Origin: Methylobacterium sp. Leaf91
Lineage (GTDB): Bacteria; Pseudomonadota; Alphaproteobacteria; Rhizobiales; Beijerinckiaceae
Direction of reading: 5' to 3'
DNA length: 64,000 nucleotides
NCBI RefSeq assembly: GCF_001422815.1
Contig: NZ_LMMP01000034.1
Location: 133,442-197,441 of the forward strand
Positions within the stretch are counted from its first letter, which is position 1, and each line of letters starts with the position of its first letter. The notes under the pieces are model-generated. The model saw nothing but the letters and a program-made list of their open reading frames with translations, did not search any database and was not told the origin of the DNA. The translations under genes and the position numbers were made by a program. Of this stretch, positions 9,160 through 18,569 are shown one piece after another.

Positions 9160-9465
9160 TCAGCCGTGCAGGTGATCCAGGATGGCGAGACCCGCCGGGG
9201 TCGCCTCGTAGCGCGCCCGCTGGGTTTTCTGATTGCGCTCGGTGATCGCCAGAAGTTCGGCCTCCCCGGACAGGGTCTCCACCGCACGCAGGACGAGCGC
9301 GTGCTCGACGCCGAAGACGCGGGCGAAGCTTCGGCTGTCGGCGGCGAGCTTCAGATGAAGGCCCGCGAGTAGCCCGGCCTCCAGGGTGGAAAGGCCGGGC
9401 TGGAGGTCGGCGATGGAATCGGTGACGGCGAGAAAGGTCTCGGCATCGGCAGGAGGCTCGCTCAC
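9160..9465 (-). CDS. Small winged-helix-like protein coupled to the YdeP-type oxidoreductase (101 aa)
   Basis: I do not recognise a named family. The protein is mostly helical, and its C-terminal part (RAVETLSGEAELLAITERN, then TQRARYEATPAGLAILDHL) has the look of a winged-helix domain: a helix pair, a charged wing, and an ATPAG turn often seen in MarR-like repressors. The start ATG overlaps the stop of the oxidoreductase gene by four bases (ATGA at 9462-9465), implying translational coupling and a shared role. It could be a regulator, a chaperone-like partner or an assembly factor of the molybdoenzyme. Confidence 0.65.
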   Translation of the reverse strand: MSEPPADAETFLAVTDSIADLQPGLSTLEAGLLAGLHLKLAADSRSFARVFGVEHALVLRAVETLSGEAELLAITERNQKTQRARYEATPAGLAILDHLHG

Positions 9466-11762
9466 GCTGCCTCCGCCGGACGGCGAAGCGATACCATGAC
9501 CGATTTCGACGTCGGCGTGTCGCTCTCCTTGCCGAAGGACGACAGGGGAACGAGGACGTTGAGCTCCGGGTAGTAACCGGCGAGACTGCCGCGCGGCATG
9601 TCGAAGGGCACGAGGCGGAAGCCTTCGGCCACCCGCACCACGCCGTCGTCATGGGTGCCGACGATATCGACGCGGTCGCCTGCGACGGCACGGATCTCGG
9701 CCAGGTCGTCGGGATGGGCGAACAGTACCTGACGCTCGCCGTAGACCCCGCGATAGCGGTCGTCGAGGCCATAGACGGTGGTGTTGTACTGATCGTGGCT
9801 GCGGAAGGTCTGCAGCACGAAGGTGCCGGCCTTCGTCCGCGCCTGCTGGTGCTCCGTCGCCTCGGGCAAATGCTCGGCCGAGAAATTTGCCTTGCCGGTG
9901 GTCGTCTCGAAATTGCGCTCGGCGGCGAGGTTGCGCAGCATGAAGCCGCGCGGACGGCGGACGCGGGCGTTGTAACCGGCGAACCCCGGAATGGTCCGCT
10001 CGATCAACGCGCGGATGCCGTCGTAATCGTCGGCGAGGGCCGCCCAATCGACCTTGTCCGACCCGACGGTGGCCGCGGCCATGCCGGCGATGATGGCGAT
10101 CTCCGAGCGCAGCTCCGGCGAGGCGGGCTTGTTGATGCCGCCCGAGCCGTGGACCATGCTCATGGAATCCTCGACCGTGACGATCTGGATCTTGCCCTTC
10201 GAATTCCGGTCGATCTCGGTGCGGCCGATGCAAGGAAGCAGGTAGGCGACCCGGCCCGGCACCAGATGCGAGTGGTTGAGCTTGGTGGCGATGTGGACGG
10301 TGAGCTCGCAGGAAGCGAGCGCCTTGGCTACCAGCGCCGTATCCGGCGTGGCGCGGGCGAAATTGCCGCCGAGCCCGATGAAGGCCTTGGACGATCCGTC
10401 GAGCATGGCGCCGATGGCGCCGATGACGTTGTGGCCGTGCTTGCGCGGGGCGACGAAGCCGATCTCACGCTCGAGGGCGTCGAGCAGGGCGGCCGGCGGC
10501 TTCTCGTTGATGCCCACCGTGCGGTCGCCCTGCACGTTGGAATGGCCGCGCACGGGACAGAGGCCGGCGCCGGGACGGCCGATATTGCCGCGCAGGAGCA
10601 TGACGTTGGTCATCTCCCGGATGGTGGCCACCGAGTGTTTGTGCTGGGTGACGCCCATGGCCCAGGTGCAGATGACCTTGTCGGCACCGAGATAGACGTC
10701 GGCCGCGACCTCGATATCGGCGCGGGACAGGCCGCACTGGTCCTCGATCGCCTCCCAGGTGGTCGCCTCCACGACGGCGCGATAGGCCTCATGCCCCTCG
10801 GCATGGTGGCTCAGGAAGGCGCGATCGAGGACGGAAGGCCGGCCGGCGGCGAGCGCCGCGTCGTCGGCGGCGAAAACCGCCTTGGCGATGCCGCGGAACA
10901 CCGCCATGTCGCCGCCCGGACGCGGCTGGTAATAATGGCTCGCCACCGGGGCGCTCGCACCGCGCAGCATCTCAACCGTGTTCTGCGGGTCGGCGAAGCG
11001 TTCCAGTCCGCGCTCGCGCACGGGGTTGAACACGACAACGCGGGCGCCGCGGGTCGCCGCCTTGCGAAGGTCGCCGAGCATGCGCGGATGGTTGGTGCCG
11101 GGGTTCTGGCCGACCACGAAGATCGCGTCCGCCTTCTCGAAATCCTCGAGCAGGACGGTGCCCTTGCCGATGCCGATGGCCGCCTGAAGGGCGATGCCGC
11201 TGGCCTCGTGGCACATGTTGGAGCAATCGGGGAAATTGTTGGTGCCGTAGAGCCGGGCGAACAGCTGGTAGATGTAAGCCGCCTCGTTGGAGGCGCGGCC
11301 GGAGGTGTAGAACTCGGCCCGGTCGGGGCTGTCGAGACCACGCAAAGTGGCGCCGATCTCGGTGAAGGCCGCATCCCAGCTGACCGGCAGGTAGCGGTCG
11401 CTCGCTGCGTCGTAGCGCATGGGATGCGTCAGGCGGCCCTCGCCTTCCAGGGCGTAATCCGTCCATGTCCGCAGCGACGTCACCGTGTGCTTCGCGAAGA
11501 ACTTCGGCGGCGTACGCTTGTCGGTCGCCTCCCATGAGACGGCCTTCACGCCGTTCTCACAGAACTCGAACGAGGAACCGTGCGCCGGGTCACCCCAGGC
11601 GCAGCCGGGACAATCGAACCCGTCGGGCTGGTTGGCCTTGAGCATGGCGCGGGCCCCGGAGAGCGGGGCGCGGCTGCTCAGCAGGTGCTTGCCGCAGCTC
11701 TTTAGCGCGCCCCAACCGCCAGCGGCGGAGGAACGCTTGGGGGACGCGACCGGGTGATCCAT
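9462..11762 (-). CDS. FdhF/YdeP-family molybdopterin oxidoreductase (766 aa)
   Basis: A member of the bis-MGD molybdenum/tungsten oxidoreductases related to formate dehydrogenase H and closest to the YdeP group. The reaction of YdeP proteins is not firmly established; acid-resistance and formate-related roles have been proposed. Visible features are AAGGWGALKS near the N-terminus, the FDCPGCAWGDP cysteine motif that binds an Fe–S cluster, FYTSGRASNEAAYIYQLFAR, NFPDCSNMCHE, the cofactor-binding GQNPGTNHPRM, and VRGHSNVQGDRTVG. The C-terminal molybdopterin dinucleotide domain includes RSHDQYNTTVYG. The ATG at 11760-11762 is preferred over an open extension to 11864 because YdeP homologues start shortly before the AAGGWG motif and AGGA lies about 7 bases upstream. 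No signal peptide, so cytoplasmic. Confidence 0.92.
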   Translation of the reverse strand: MDHPVASPKRSSAAGGWGALKSCGKHLLSSRAPLSGARAMLKANQPDGFDCPGCAWGDPAHGSSFEFCENGVKAVSWEATDKRTPPKFFAKHTVTSLRTWTDYALEGEGRLTHPMRYDAASDRYLPVSWDAAFTEIGATLRGLDSPDRAEFYTSGRASNEAAYIYQLFARLYGTNNFPDCSNMCHEASGIALQAAIGIGKGTVLLEDFEKADAIFVVGQNPGTNHPRMLGDLRKAATRGARVVVFNPVRERGLERFADPQNTVEMLRGASAPVASHYYQPRPGGDMAVFRGIAKAVFAADDAALAAGRPSVLDRAFLSHHAEGHEAYRAVVEATTWEAIEDQCGLSRADIEVAADVYLGADKVICTWAMGVTQHKHSVATIREMTNVMLLRGNIGRPGAGLCPVRGHSNVQGDRTVGINEKPPAALLDALEREIGFVAPRKHGHNVIGAIGAMLDGSSKAFIGLGGNFARATPDTALVAKALASCELTVHIATKLNHSHLVPGRVAYLLPCIGRTEIDRNSKGKIQIVTVEDSMSMVHGSGGINKPASPELRSEIAIIAGMAAATVGSDKVDWAALADDYDGIRALIERTIPGFAGYNARVRRPRGFMLRNLAAERNFETTTGKANFSAEHLPEATEHQQARTKAGTFVLQTFRSHDQYNTTVYGLDDRYRGVYGERQVLFAHPDDLAEIRAVAGDRVDIVGTHDDGVVRVAEGFRLVPFDMPRGSLAGYYPELNVLVPLSSFGKESDTPTSKSVMVSLRRPAEAA

Positions 11763-12113
11763 GAACGATCCTGGCTCGGCAAAAAATGGCCTGGACGGCG
11801 GAATCGCCATGCGAAACCACGTCCTCTTCCACCAGCGATATCGCACCGCACACGGGTCACTCAAACACGGATAAACGCGGGCCAGTCATGCGCTTACGAC
11901 GATGCATTGGCGCGAAACCGAGCAGTCTTTCGAAGTTCTAAACTCGACCCCGCGTCAGACGCATGAACCGCATGCGACGAAAGCCGGGTTAGATCTCGCG
12001 CGTCATGAGTAGCACCCGGCCGACAGAGGTTCGTGCCGCGATGCGGAAGACGGTCCTGCCGCGTCCTCCCCCTTTTGGAGTGAGACGCCGGGGATCCGGG
12101 CTTTCTCGAAAGA
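11763..12113 (+). other. Intergenic stretch without a supported gene
   Basis: This lies between the start of the YdeP-type gene and the end of pyrD, both on the minus strand, so it should hold the oxidoreductase promoter and the pyrD transcript end. I see no convincing ORF, no strong hairpin with a T-run, and no recognisable operator. Confidence 0.5.
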
Positions 12114-13202
12114 CTAAGCGGCAGCTGTCCCGAGTTTGGCCAGCGTCGCCGCGTCCCGGCCGACGATCGTCGATAGGTCGCAAGCACCTTCCGCGGCGAG
12201 TTTTCTGAGCAAGCCGGCTTTGATCGATCCGACGAGCCCAGGACCGGCATAGACCAGCGCAGAGTAGAGCTGCAGCAGGCTCGCCCCTGCGAGGATCTTG
12301 GTCCAGGCCGCCTCGGCCGAGTCGATGCCGCCCACGCCGATGAGCGGGATGGTGCCGCCCACGCGCAGGTAGGTCTCCGCCAGGAGGCGGGTCGCCGGCT
12401 CGAAAAGCGGACGCCCGGAGAGGCCTCCGGTCTCCCTGGCCAGGGAGGCGTCGGCGAGACCGGAGGGCCGCGCGATGGTGGTGTTGGAGACCACGAGCCC
12501 CTGCACCTTCCTCCGCAAAGCGGTGGCGACGATGGAATCGAGCGCTTCGAGCGAGATATCGGGGGCGATCTTCAGCAGAATCGCAGTCCCGGCGGAGGCC
12601 TTGTCGCGAGCCTCGACCACGCGTCCGAGCAGATCATCCAGGAACGCTTCGCCCTGAAGGTCACGCAGGCCGGGCGTGTTCGGCGAAGAGACGTTGACGG
12701 TGACGAAGGCGACATGCGGCGCCAGTGCCGAGGTGCAGGCCACGTAATCGGCGATCCTGTCGCTCGACTCCTTATTGGCGCCGATATTGATTCCGACCAA
12801 TCCGGGTCGACTGCTTCTCGCCGCGAGGCGGCCGCGCACGATGTCGAGCCCTTCGCTGTTGAGGCCGAAGCGGTTGATGACGGCGCCGTCGGCGCTGAGA
12901 CGGAACACGCGCGGGCGTGGGTTGCCACCCTGAGGCTTCGGCACGACGCCGCCGACCTCCACGAAGCCGAAGCCCAGGCCGAGCAGCGCATCGGGCACCT
13001 GCGCGCCCTTGTCGAATCCTGCCGCCAGTCCGACCGGGTTGGGGAACCGACGGCCGAAGGCATCAACCGCGAGCCTCGGATCGTCCGGGGCCGGCTTGCG
13101 GGGTGGCAGAAGAGCCAGCCCACGTAAGGTGAGGTTGTGCGCCGTCTCGGCGTCGAGGCCATGCAGGATCGGCTTTGCGAGGGGAAAGAGCGCGCCGATC
13201 AT
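12114..13202 (-). CDS. pyrD: Dihydroorotate dehydrogenase, class 2 (362 aa)
   Basis: Oxidises dihydroorotate to orotate in pyrimidine synthesis, passing electrons to quinone at the inner membrane. The N-terminal helix ([18 protein letters not shown]) is the membrane-associated extension of class 2 enzymes. [19 protein letters not shown] and [18 protein letters not shown] follow; the latter carries the catalytic Ser of class 2, where class 1 has Cys. [35 protein letters not shown], in two pieces, is the FMN phosphate-binding end. The start overlaps the stop of the DUF952 gene by four bases, so the two are coupled. Confidence 0.96.
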   Translation of the reverse strand: MIGALFPLAKPILHGLDAETAHNLTLRGLALLPPRKPAPDDPRLAVDAFGRRFPNPVGLAAGFDKGAQVPDALLGLGFGFVEVGGVVPKPQGGNPRPRVFRLSADGAVINRFGLNSEGLDIVRGRLAARSSRPGLVGINIGANKESSDRIADYVACTSALAPHVAFVTVNVSSPNTPGLRDLQGEAFLDDLLGRVVEARDKASAGTAILLKIAPDISLEALDSIVATALRRKVQGLVVSNTTIARPSGLADASLARETGGLSGRPLFEPATRLLAETYLRVGGTIPLIGVGGIDSAEAAWTKILAGASLLQLYSALVYAGPGLVGSIKAGLLRKLAAEGACDLSTIVGRDAATLAKLGTAAA

Positions 13203-13576
13203 GCCGATGCTCCGGTCGAGGGAGGAGTGGGCGAAACCAGATCGGCGGGAAACAGATGCCGGCCGTCCGGCCCAATCGGAAGATCGGTGACGGACCTGAC
13301 CGCATCGAGCCGGAGGTCGCCGTAGAGATGCGGGAACAGCGCCCCGCCGCGCGAGGGCTCGTAGCGAAGGGCATCTCCCAACGCATCGGCGTCGATCCCG
13401 ACGAGGACGAGATCGGGAACACCGGCGAAATGCCGAGATGCAGTTTCAGCCACTTGGTCGGCGGTGGAGAAATGAATGAACCCATCGGCATGGTCGACCG
13501 GAGCACCGGTGAACCGGCCCGCTTCCTCGGCCTCGCGCCACAAGGCACGCGGGCATATCTTGTAGATCATTGACAT
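13199..13576 (-). CDS. DUF952-family protein (125 aa)
   Basis: The sequence fits DUF952, small proteins of unknown function: an N-terminal [16 protein letters not shown], then the family motif [20 protein letters not shown] and [18 protein letters not shown]. The DGFIHFS segment is the best conserved part of the family. It overlaps pyrD by ATGA and is very likely in the same transcript. AAGG lies about 9 bases before the ATG. A pyrimidine-related role is only a guess from position. Confidence 0.9.
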   Translation of the reverse strand: MSMIYKICPRALWREAEEAGRFTGAPVDHADGFIHFSTADQVAETASRHFAGVPDLVLVGIDADALGDALRYEPSRGGALFPHLYGDLRLDAVRSVTDLPIGPDGRHLFPADLVSPTPPSTGASA

Positions 13577-13780
13577 CGCGCGTTGCCTTCCGGTTCGACC
13601 GCGACCGCGATAGAACGGGCAGGCATCCGTCGCAACCAGCGGCTATTTCTACCTTTGGTCGTGAGTTTGTAATTTCTCCATCTCGAGGATAGTGGCGGCG
13701 CGCCGTTGCTTCCGCCGCTTTTTAGTTCTACTTTCCTAAAGCTAGGCTGGATGTCTTAGCCATTCTGATCGAGTCTCGCC

Positions 13781-14413
13781 ATGCTGTCCCACGAGCAGAT
13801 CTGGACCGCGATCGACCGTCTCGCGGAACGCCATGGATTCTCCGCTTCGGGTCTCGCGCGCCGTGCGGGGCTCGACGCCACGAGCTTCAACCGCTCGAAG
13901 CGGATCGGGCCGGACGGGCGCAAGCGCTGGCCCTCCACCGAATCCGTGTCGAAGGTGCTCGCGGCCACCAATGCGACGCTGGACGATTTCCTTCGCCTCA
14001 TCGAAGCTCGGGAAGGCATGCCGCGCACCATGGTGCCGCTGATCGGCATGACCCAGGCGGGCGCGGGCAGGCTCTTCACTGAGGAAGGCATGCCCACCGG
14101 CGGGCCGGGCTGGGAAGAAATCGAGTTTCCCGATCTCGGTGAGGATCGCGCTTTCGCCCTCGAAGTGCAGGGCGATTCCATGGAACCGCTCTACCGCGAT
14201 GGCGACGTGCTGATCGTGTCTCCCACCGCCAGCGTCCGCAAAGGCGACCGCGTGGTGGTGCGGCTGGCCAGCGGCGAAGTGCTGGCCAAGGAATTGCGCC
14301 GCAAGACCGCCCGGACGATCGAGTTGCTGTCGCTCAACCCGAGCCACCCGGAACGCATCGTCCAAGTGGCGGAGATCGCCTGGATCGCGCGGGTGATGTG
14401 GGTCCGGCAGTAG
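13781..14413 (+). CDS. S24/LexA-like repressor-type transcriptional regulator (210 aa)
   Basis: An N-terminal helix-turn-helix (residues about 5-45, FSASGLARRAGLDATSFNR) is joined to a LexA/CI-type S24 peptidase fold. The Ser of the Ser–Lys pair is Ser133 in GDSMEPLYRDGD, and the general-base Lys is Lys170 in GEVLAKEL. An Ala–Gly candidate self-cleavage bond lies in TQAGAG (residues 92-96). It is not LexA itself, because the N-terminal domain is XRE-like rather than LexA's winged helix. Such proteins can be RecA-responsive or simply dimerise through the S24 domain. It is followed by a histidine kinase gene 91 bases away on the same strand. No clear inverted-repeat operator stands out in the 204-base AT-rich region upstream. 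Confidence 0.85.
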   Translation: MLSHEQIWTAIDRLAERHGFSASGLARRAGLDATSFNRSKRIGPDGRKRWPSTESVSKVLAATNATLDDFLRLIEAREGMPRTMVPLIGMTQAGAGRLFTEEGMPTGGPGWEEIEFPDLGEDRAFALEVQGDSMEPLYRDGDVLIVSPTASVRKGDRVVVRLASGEVLAKELRRKTARTIELLSLNPSHPERIVQVAEIAWIARVMWVRQ

Positions 14414-14504
14414 ACATCGTGGGGAGGCTCCGTGACGTCTTGGCGCTTCCGTCCGATGCGACTAACGCTGGAGCCCGTTCCGCTCCGACAGGCCTGGATA
14501 CAGC

Positions 14505-15617
14505 ATGGCGTTGCACGATCTGGACGGCGAACGGGATGAGGCTCCGAGCCCGCCTATCGATCTTCGCTCGGCCCTGGATGCCAGCGCCCTTCCCACGCTG
14601 CTGATCGACCAATCCAAGACGACGATCGTTGCGGCCAATCCCGCTTTTGCCCGGTTGACCGGCCACGATACCGGGGATCTCGTCGGACGCGATGCCCATC
14701 TGCTTCTCGGCGCCAATACCGACAAGGACGCTCGCGCCGCTTTCGCCGCCGCGTTGGCGGGAAAGCGTCCGGAGGGAATCGAGGTGCTGGCCTGGCGCAG
14801 GAACGGCTCGACCTTCTGGGCCGAGATCTTCGCAGCCCGCCTGCCCGATACCGACCTTCTCCTCGTCCAGGTGATCGACGTGACCAGGCGGAGGGATGCG
14901 GAGGGTGCGCTGGCTTTATCGCGGCAACGCGAGGCGCTGGGCCTGCTCACGAACAGCGTCGCTCACGAGTTCAACAACTTCCTGCAGATTCTCATCGGCT
15001 ATATCGACGGGCTGAAGCGACGTCTCGGCGACCGCGAGGAACCCTTCATCCAACGGGCGGTGATACGCTCCACCGACGCGGTGGAGCGGGCGACGATCCT
15101 GACGCGCCAGCTTCTGACCTTCTCGCGGCGGATCGCGCCGGATGTCCGCCCGGTCGATATGAATGCTCTCATCACCGCCTTCGCCGCGCGCATTCAAGCG
15201 ACGCTTCCCCCGGGGGTCGCCCTGACGATCCGCGCGGCGCCGGACCTGCCCAACGGGCTCACCAACCCGACCCAGGTGGATCTGGCCCTGTCTCACATCG
15301 TCGCCAATGCCTGCGAGGCGATGCCGTCCGGCGGAAGCATCGAGATCGCGAGTTTCGTGGTGCCGCCGAGCGACCCGGCGATCCGCCGTCCGGGCGATGG
15401 CGCGGTCGGTCTTTCCGTCCGCGATACCGGGCACGGGATGACACCGGAGATGGCGGCACGGGCGCTCGCGCCCTTCATCACGACGCGCGAGGCCGGACGG
15501 GGAGCGGGGCTCGCCATCGTCCACGGCCTGGTGAAGCGTCAGAACGGGACCGTGTCTCTCGACAGCAAGCCCGGCGAGGGAACGACGGTACGGATGATCT
15601 TTCCGGCCGCTCTCTGA
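14505..15617 (+). CDS. Soluble PAS-domain sensor histidine kinase (370 aa)
   Basis: A PAS domain (residues about 20-130: LPTLLIDQSKTTIVAANPAF, then FWAEIFAARLPD) precedes a histidine kinase core. The phospho-acceptor is His154 in SVAHEFNNFLQ, an HEFNN H-box of the kind seen in HisKA kinases of alphaproteobacteria. The ATP domain has HIVANACEAMP (N box), DTGHGMTPEMA (G1, residues 307-317), FITTREAGRGAGLAIVHG (F and G2 boxes) and GTTVRM. There are no membrane segments, so it senses a cytoplasmic signal. No response regulator gene adjoins it, so its partner is elsewhere. Confidence 0.92.
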   Translation: MALHDLDGERDEAPSPPIDLRSALDASALPTLLIDQSKTTIVAANPAFARLTGHDTGDLVGRDAHLLLGANTDKDARAAFAAALAGKRPEGIEVLAWRRNGSTFWAEIFAARLPDTDLLLVQVIDVTRRRDAEGALALSRQREALGLLTNSVAHEFNNFLQILIGYIDGLKRRLGDREEPFIQRAVIRSTDAVERATILTRQLLTFSRRIAPDVRPVDMNALITAFAARIQATLPPGVALTIRAAPDLPNGLTNPTQVDLALSHIVANACEAMPSGGSIEIASFVVPPSDPAIRRPGDGAVGLSVRDTGHGMTPEMAARALAPFITTREAGRGAGLAIVHGLVKRQNGTVSLDSKPGEGTTVRMIFPAAL

Positions 15618-15754
15618 AATGCACCGGCTTTCTCAAGTCTCGCCGTCATCACAAAAGCAGGGCGCGGCCGGACTAAAACTTGTCGTCGAACGTCACCATA
15701 TAAGATCCGGCATTCCCGCCGGGACTCTCTCAGACTTCGTTCAGAGGCGTATTC

Positions 15755-16744
15755 ATGTTCATCCCCTCCACGCGTCGCACCCGCGCCGCGACCGTCTTCG
15801 CGCTCGCCGCGATGCTGGCCGTTGCTGCGCCCGTTGCCGAGGCCCGTCCAGGCGGCGGCGGTGGCATGGGCTCGCGCGGCTCGAAGACCTTCAACGCGCC
15901 CTCGTCCACGAACACGGCGCCGAGCGCTGCGCCGATCCAGCGCTCGCAGACGCAGCCCGGTTCGACCATGGGTAATCCCGGCATGACGAGCGCTGCTACG
16001 CAGCGTCCTCGCTTCGGTGGCGGCTTCATGGCCGGCCTTCTCGGCGCCGGCCTCCTCGGAGCGCTCCTGGGTGGTGGCTTCTTCGGTGGTCTCGGCGGCA
16101 TCGCCTCGATGATCGGCCTGCTGTTGCAGGTCGGCCTCATCGTGATGGTCGTCGCCTTCGCGGTGCGTTGGTTCCGCCGCCGTCAGGGAAATCCGGCTCC
16201 CGCCGGCATGGCCCGCTCCAGCATGTCGGGCAATTCGAACCCGGCGGGCTACGGCTCGACGCCCGGCGCGGGTGCTGGTCCCGCCATGGGCGCCGGTTCG
16301 GCCATGGGTGCTGCTCCGCGCGGCGCGCCGCAGCCGACCGTCGGCAAGGTCGATATCGGCCCAGGCGACTTCCAGAGCTTCGAGATCGCCCTCAACGACG
16401 TGCAGGCGGCCTATGGCCGTGGCGACGTCGCTGCGTTGCGCAACCTCGCGACACCGGAAATGGCGGGCTACTTCGCCGATGAGCTGCGCGGCAACGAATC
16501 CCGCGGGGTCGTCAATCGGATCTCGAACGTGAAGCTTCTGCAGGGCGACCTGTCGGAATCATGGAGCGAGGGCCGGATGGAATACGCCACGGTGGCGATG
16601 CGCTACGCCATCACCGACGTAACGATCGACCTTCGGACCAACCAGACCGTCGAGACCGGCGAGCCGGAGGCCCTGGAGCTGTGGACCTTCGTGCGCGAGC
16701 GCGGCGGGCGCTGGATCCTCTCGGCGATCCAGCAGGGTCGCTGA
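15755..16744 (+). CDS. Tim44-like domain membrane protein (329 aa)
   Basis: The protein starts with a signal-like segment (residues about 8-30, ending VAEARPGGGGG), then a low-complexity Ser/Pro/Gly region. A Gly-rich hydrophobic stretch with two membrane segments follows (about 88-137, GFMAGLLGAGLLGALLGGGF and GLLLQVGLIVMVVAFAVRW), then another Gly/Ala/Met-rich linker. The C-terminal Tim44-like domain runs from about residue 190 (DFQSFEIALNDVQAAYGRGD) to the end (GRWILSAIQQ). Tim44-like bacterial proteins are inner-membrane proteins of poorly known role. A strong bidirectional terminator follows at 16772. Confidence 0.88.
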   Translation: MFIPSTRRTRAATVFALAAMLAVAAPVAEARPGGGGGMGSRGSKTFNAPSSTNTAPSAAPIQRSQTQPGSTMGNPGMTSAATQRPRFGGGFMAGLLGAGLLGALLGGGFFGGLGGIASMIGLLLQVGLIVMVVAFAVRWFRRRQGNPAPAGMARSSMSGNSNPAGYGSTPGAGAGPAMGAGSAMGAAPRGAPQPTVGKVDIGPGDFQSFEIALNDVQAAYGRGDVAALRNLATPEMAGYFADELRGNESRGVVNRISNVKLLQGDLSESWSEGRMEYATVAMRYAITDVTIDLRTNQTVETGEPEALELWTFVRERGGRWILSAIQQGR

Positions 16745-16771
16745 TCGCCTCAACGGCATCGGTCGAAACCA

Positions 16772-16809
16772 AGAAAGGGCCGCGCGGTGTAAACCGCGCG
16801 GCCCTTTCT
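16772..16809 (+). terminator. Bidirectional intrinsic terminator between the Tim44-like gene and prfC
   Basis: A perfect 16-base-pair stem (AGAAAGGGCCGCGCGG and its complement) with the six-base loop TGTAAA. A-rich and T-rich ends flank it, so it can end transcripts from both convergent genes. Confidence 0.9.
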
Positions 16810-16829
16810 CATGAAGCCTGCGCCCAGGA

Positions 16830-18464
16830 TCAGGCGGCGCGCTTCTGATAATCCTTGATGTCGGTGAAGCGGACCTTCGGCGCGCGCTCTTCCTCGTAGC
16901 GGAGGGAGAAGGCGGTGGTCGCCATGAAGACGGGCGCACCGTCGAGGTCGCTCGCCATGGCCGAGCCATGGGTACCGATGAAGGAATCGAGATCGGTTTC
17001 CACATCCGATTCGATCCAGCGGCAGATCGAGAAGCGTGTCGGCTCATAATCGATGGGGAGGCCATACTCGGCCTGGAGCCGCTCCTTCAGCACGTCGAGC
17101 TGCAGCGCGCCGACGACGCCGACGATGGCCTGTGAGCCGTCATGCGGACGGAACACCTGGACGACGCCTTCCTCGCCCATCTGCTGAAGCGCTTCCCGCA
17201 GTTTCTTGGCCTTCATCGCGTCGGTGAGCTTGATCCGGCGCAGAATTTCCGGGGCGAAGCTCGGCACACCGCGGAACACGATCTCTTCGCCCTCGGTGAG
17301 CGTATCGCCGATGCGCAGGGTACCGTGGTTGGGGATGCCGACCACATCGCCGGCAAAGGCCTCGTCGGCGATAGCTCGGTCCTGCGCGAAGAAGAATTGC
17401 GGCGCGGACAGCGACATCGGCTTTCCGGTGCGCACGAGCTTCGCCTTCATGCCGCGGCTGAGCCTGCCCGAGCAGACCCGCATGAAGGCGATGCGGTCGC
17501 GATGGTTGGGATCCATGTTCGCCTGGATCTTGAAGACGAACCCCGTCATTTTCGGCTCGGTCGGCTCCACTAGGCGCTTGTCGCAATCCTGGCCGCGCGG
17601 CGGCGGCGCGAAGCGGGCAAGCCCGTCGATGAGGTCGCGCACGCCGAAATTGCGCAGGGCCGAGCCGAAAAAGACCGGCGTGAGGTGCCCTTCGCGAAAC
17701 GCCTCGAGATCGAACCGCTTCAGGCCGGATTCGGCGAGCTCCGCCTCCTCCCGCCACGTGGCCACCTCGCCCTCCTCGGTGAGGAGCTGGTCGAAGAGCG
17801 GATCGTCCACGCCGGACACGGCCACGGTGCCGGCGTCGTCCGCCGCGTCGAGCCGGCGAACACGACCATTGCCGAGGTCGTAGGTGCCGGCAAAGCTCCG
17901 CCCCCGGCCGATGGGCCAGGTGACCGGCGCCACATCCAGCGCCAGGGTCTTCTCGATTTCGTCGAGCAGTTCGAACGGATCGCGCGCCTCACGGTCGAGC
18001 TTGTTGATGAAGGTGACGATGGGGATATCGCGCAGGCGGCAGACCTCGAACAGCTTGCGCGTGCGCGCCTCGATGCCCTTGGCGGCGTCGATCACCATCA
18101 CCGCCGAATCGACGGCCGTCAGGGTGCGGTAGGTATCTTCCGAGAAGTCCTCGTGGCCCGGCGTGTCGAGCAGGTTGAAGACGCAGTCGCCATACTCGAA
18201 GGTCATCACCGAGGTGACGACCGAGATGCCGCGTTCCTTCTCGATTCCCATCCAGTCGGACCGGGTCGAGACGCGGTTGCGCTTCGCCTTGACCTCGCCG
18301 GCGAGCTGGATCGCGCCGCCGAACAGGAGCAGCTTCTCGGTGAGCGTAGTCTTGCCCGCATCAGGGTGGGAGATGATCGCGAAGGTACGGCGGCGGGCGA
18401 CGGGATCCTTCGCCCTGTCGGCATCCTTGCCGGTCGCGTCCTTGGGTTCTGTCTGCATCAACAT
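16830..18464 (-). CDS. prfC: Peptide chain release factor 3 (544 aa)
   Basis: RF3 is a translational GTPase that recycles RF1/RF2 from the ribosome. GTPase motifs are visible: ISHPDAGKTTLTEKL (G1), the switch region with ERGISVVTSVM (G2), DTPGHEDFSEDTYRTL (G3) and NKLDRE (G4). RNRVSTRSDWMGIEKERG and PVTWPIGRGRSFAGTYD separate RF3 from EF-G. The length is close to E. coli RF3 (529 aa). The start is uncertain: ATG at 18464 is used, ATG at 18457 is equally possible, and the frame is open from a TTG at 18512. No good Shine–Dalgarno picks one. Confidence 0.95.
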   Translation of the reverse strand: MLMQTEPKDATGKDADRAKDPVARRRTFAIISHPDAGKTTLTEKLLLFGGAIQLAGEVKAKRNRVSTRSDWMGIEKERGISVVTSVMTFEYGDCVFNLLDTPGHEDFSEDTYRTLTAVDSAVMVIDAAKGIEARTRKLFEVCRLRDIPIVTFINKLDREARDPFELLDEIEKTLALDVAPVTWPIGRGRSFAGTYDLGNGRVRRLDAADDAGTVAVSGVDDPLFDQLLTEEGEVATWREEAELAESGLKRFDLEAFREGHLTPVFFGSALRNFGVRDLIDGLARFAPPPRGQDCDKRLVEPTEPKMTGFVFKIQANMDPNHRDRIAFMRVCSGRLSRGMKAKLVRTGKPMSLSAPQFFFAQDRAIADEAFAGDVVGIPNHGTLRIGDTLTEGEEIVFRGVPSFAPEILRRIKLTDAMKAKKLREALQQMGEEGVVQVFRPHDGSQAIVGVVGALQLDVLKERLQAEYGLPIDYEPTRFSICRWIESDVETDLDSFIGTHGSAMASDLDGAPVFMATTAFSLRYEEERAPKVRFTDIKDYQKRAA

Positions 18465-18569
18465 CGCGGGCGGTTGCTTCTCTGGTCCGCCGTGGCGGGC
18501 TTGTCTGTACAAGGTCGGGGGCGTGCCCCGTCTGTAATGCGAACGGGGACCGGGCGAAAGCGCGGGGCC

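Noticed and set aside
9651..11537. Open frame of 628 codons opposite the YdeP-type gene
   Set aside because: Antisense shadow of a GC-rich gene. Its translation is rich in Gly, Ala, Arg, Asp and Val without domain pattern, and the other strand has clear molybdoenzyme motifs.
13577..13780. LexA-type operator upstream of the S24 regulator
   Set aside because: GTTC occurs, but no alphaproteobacterial GTTC-N7-GTTC direct repeat or symmetric partner is present at the right spacing.
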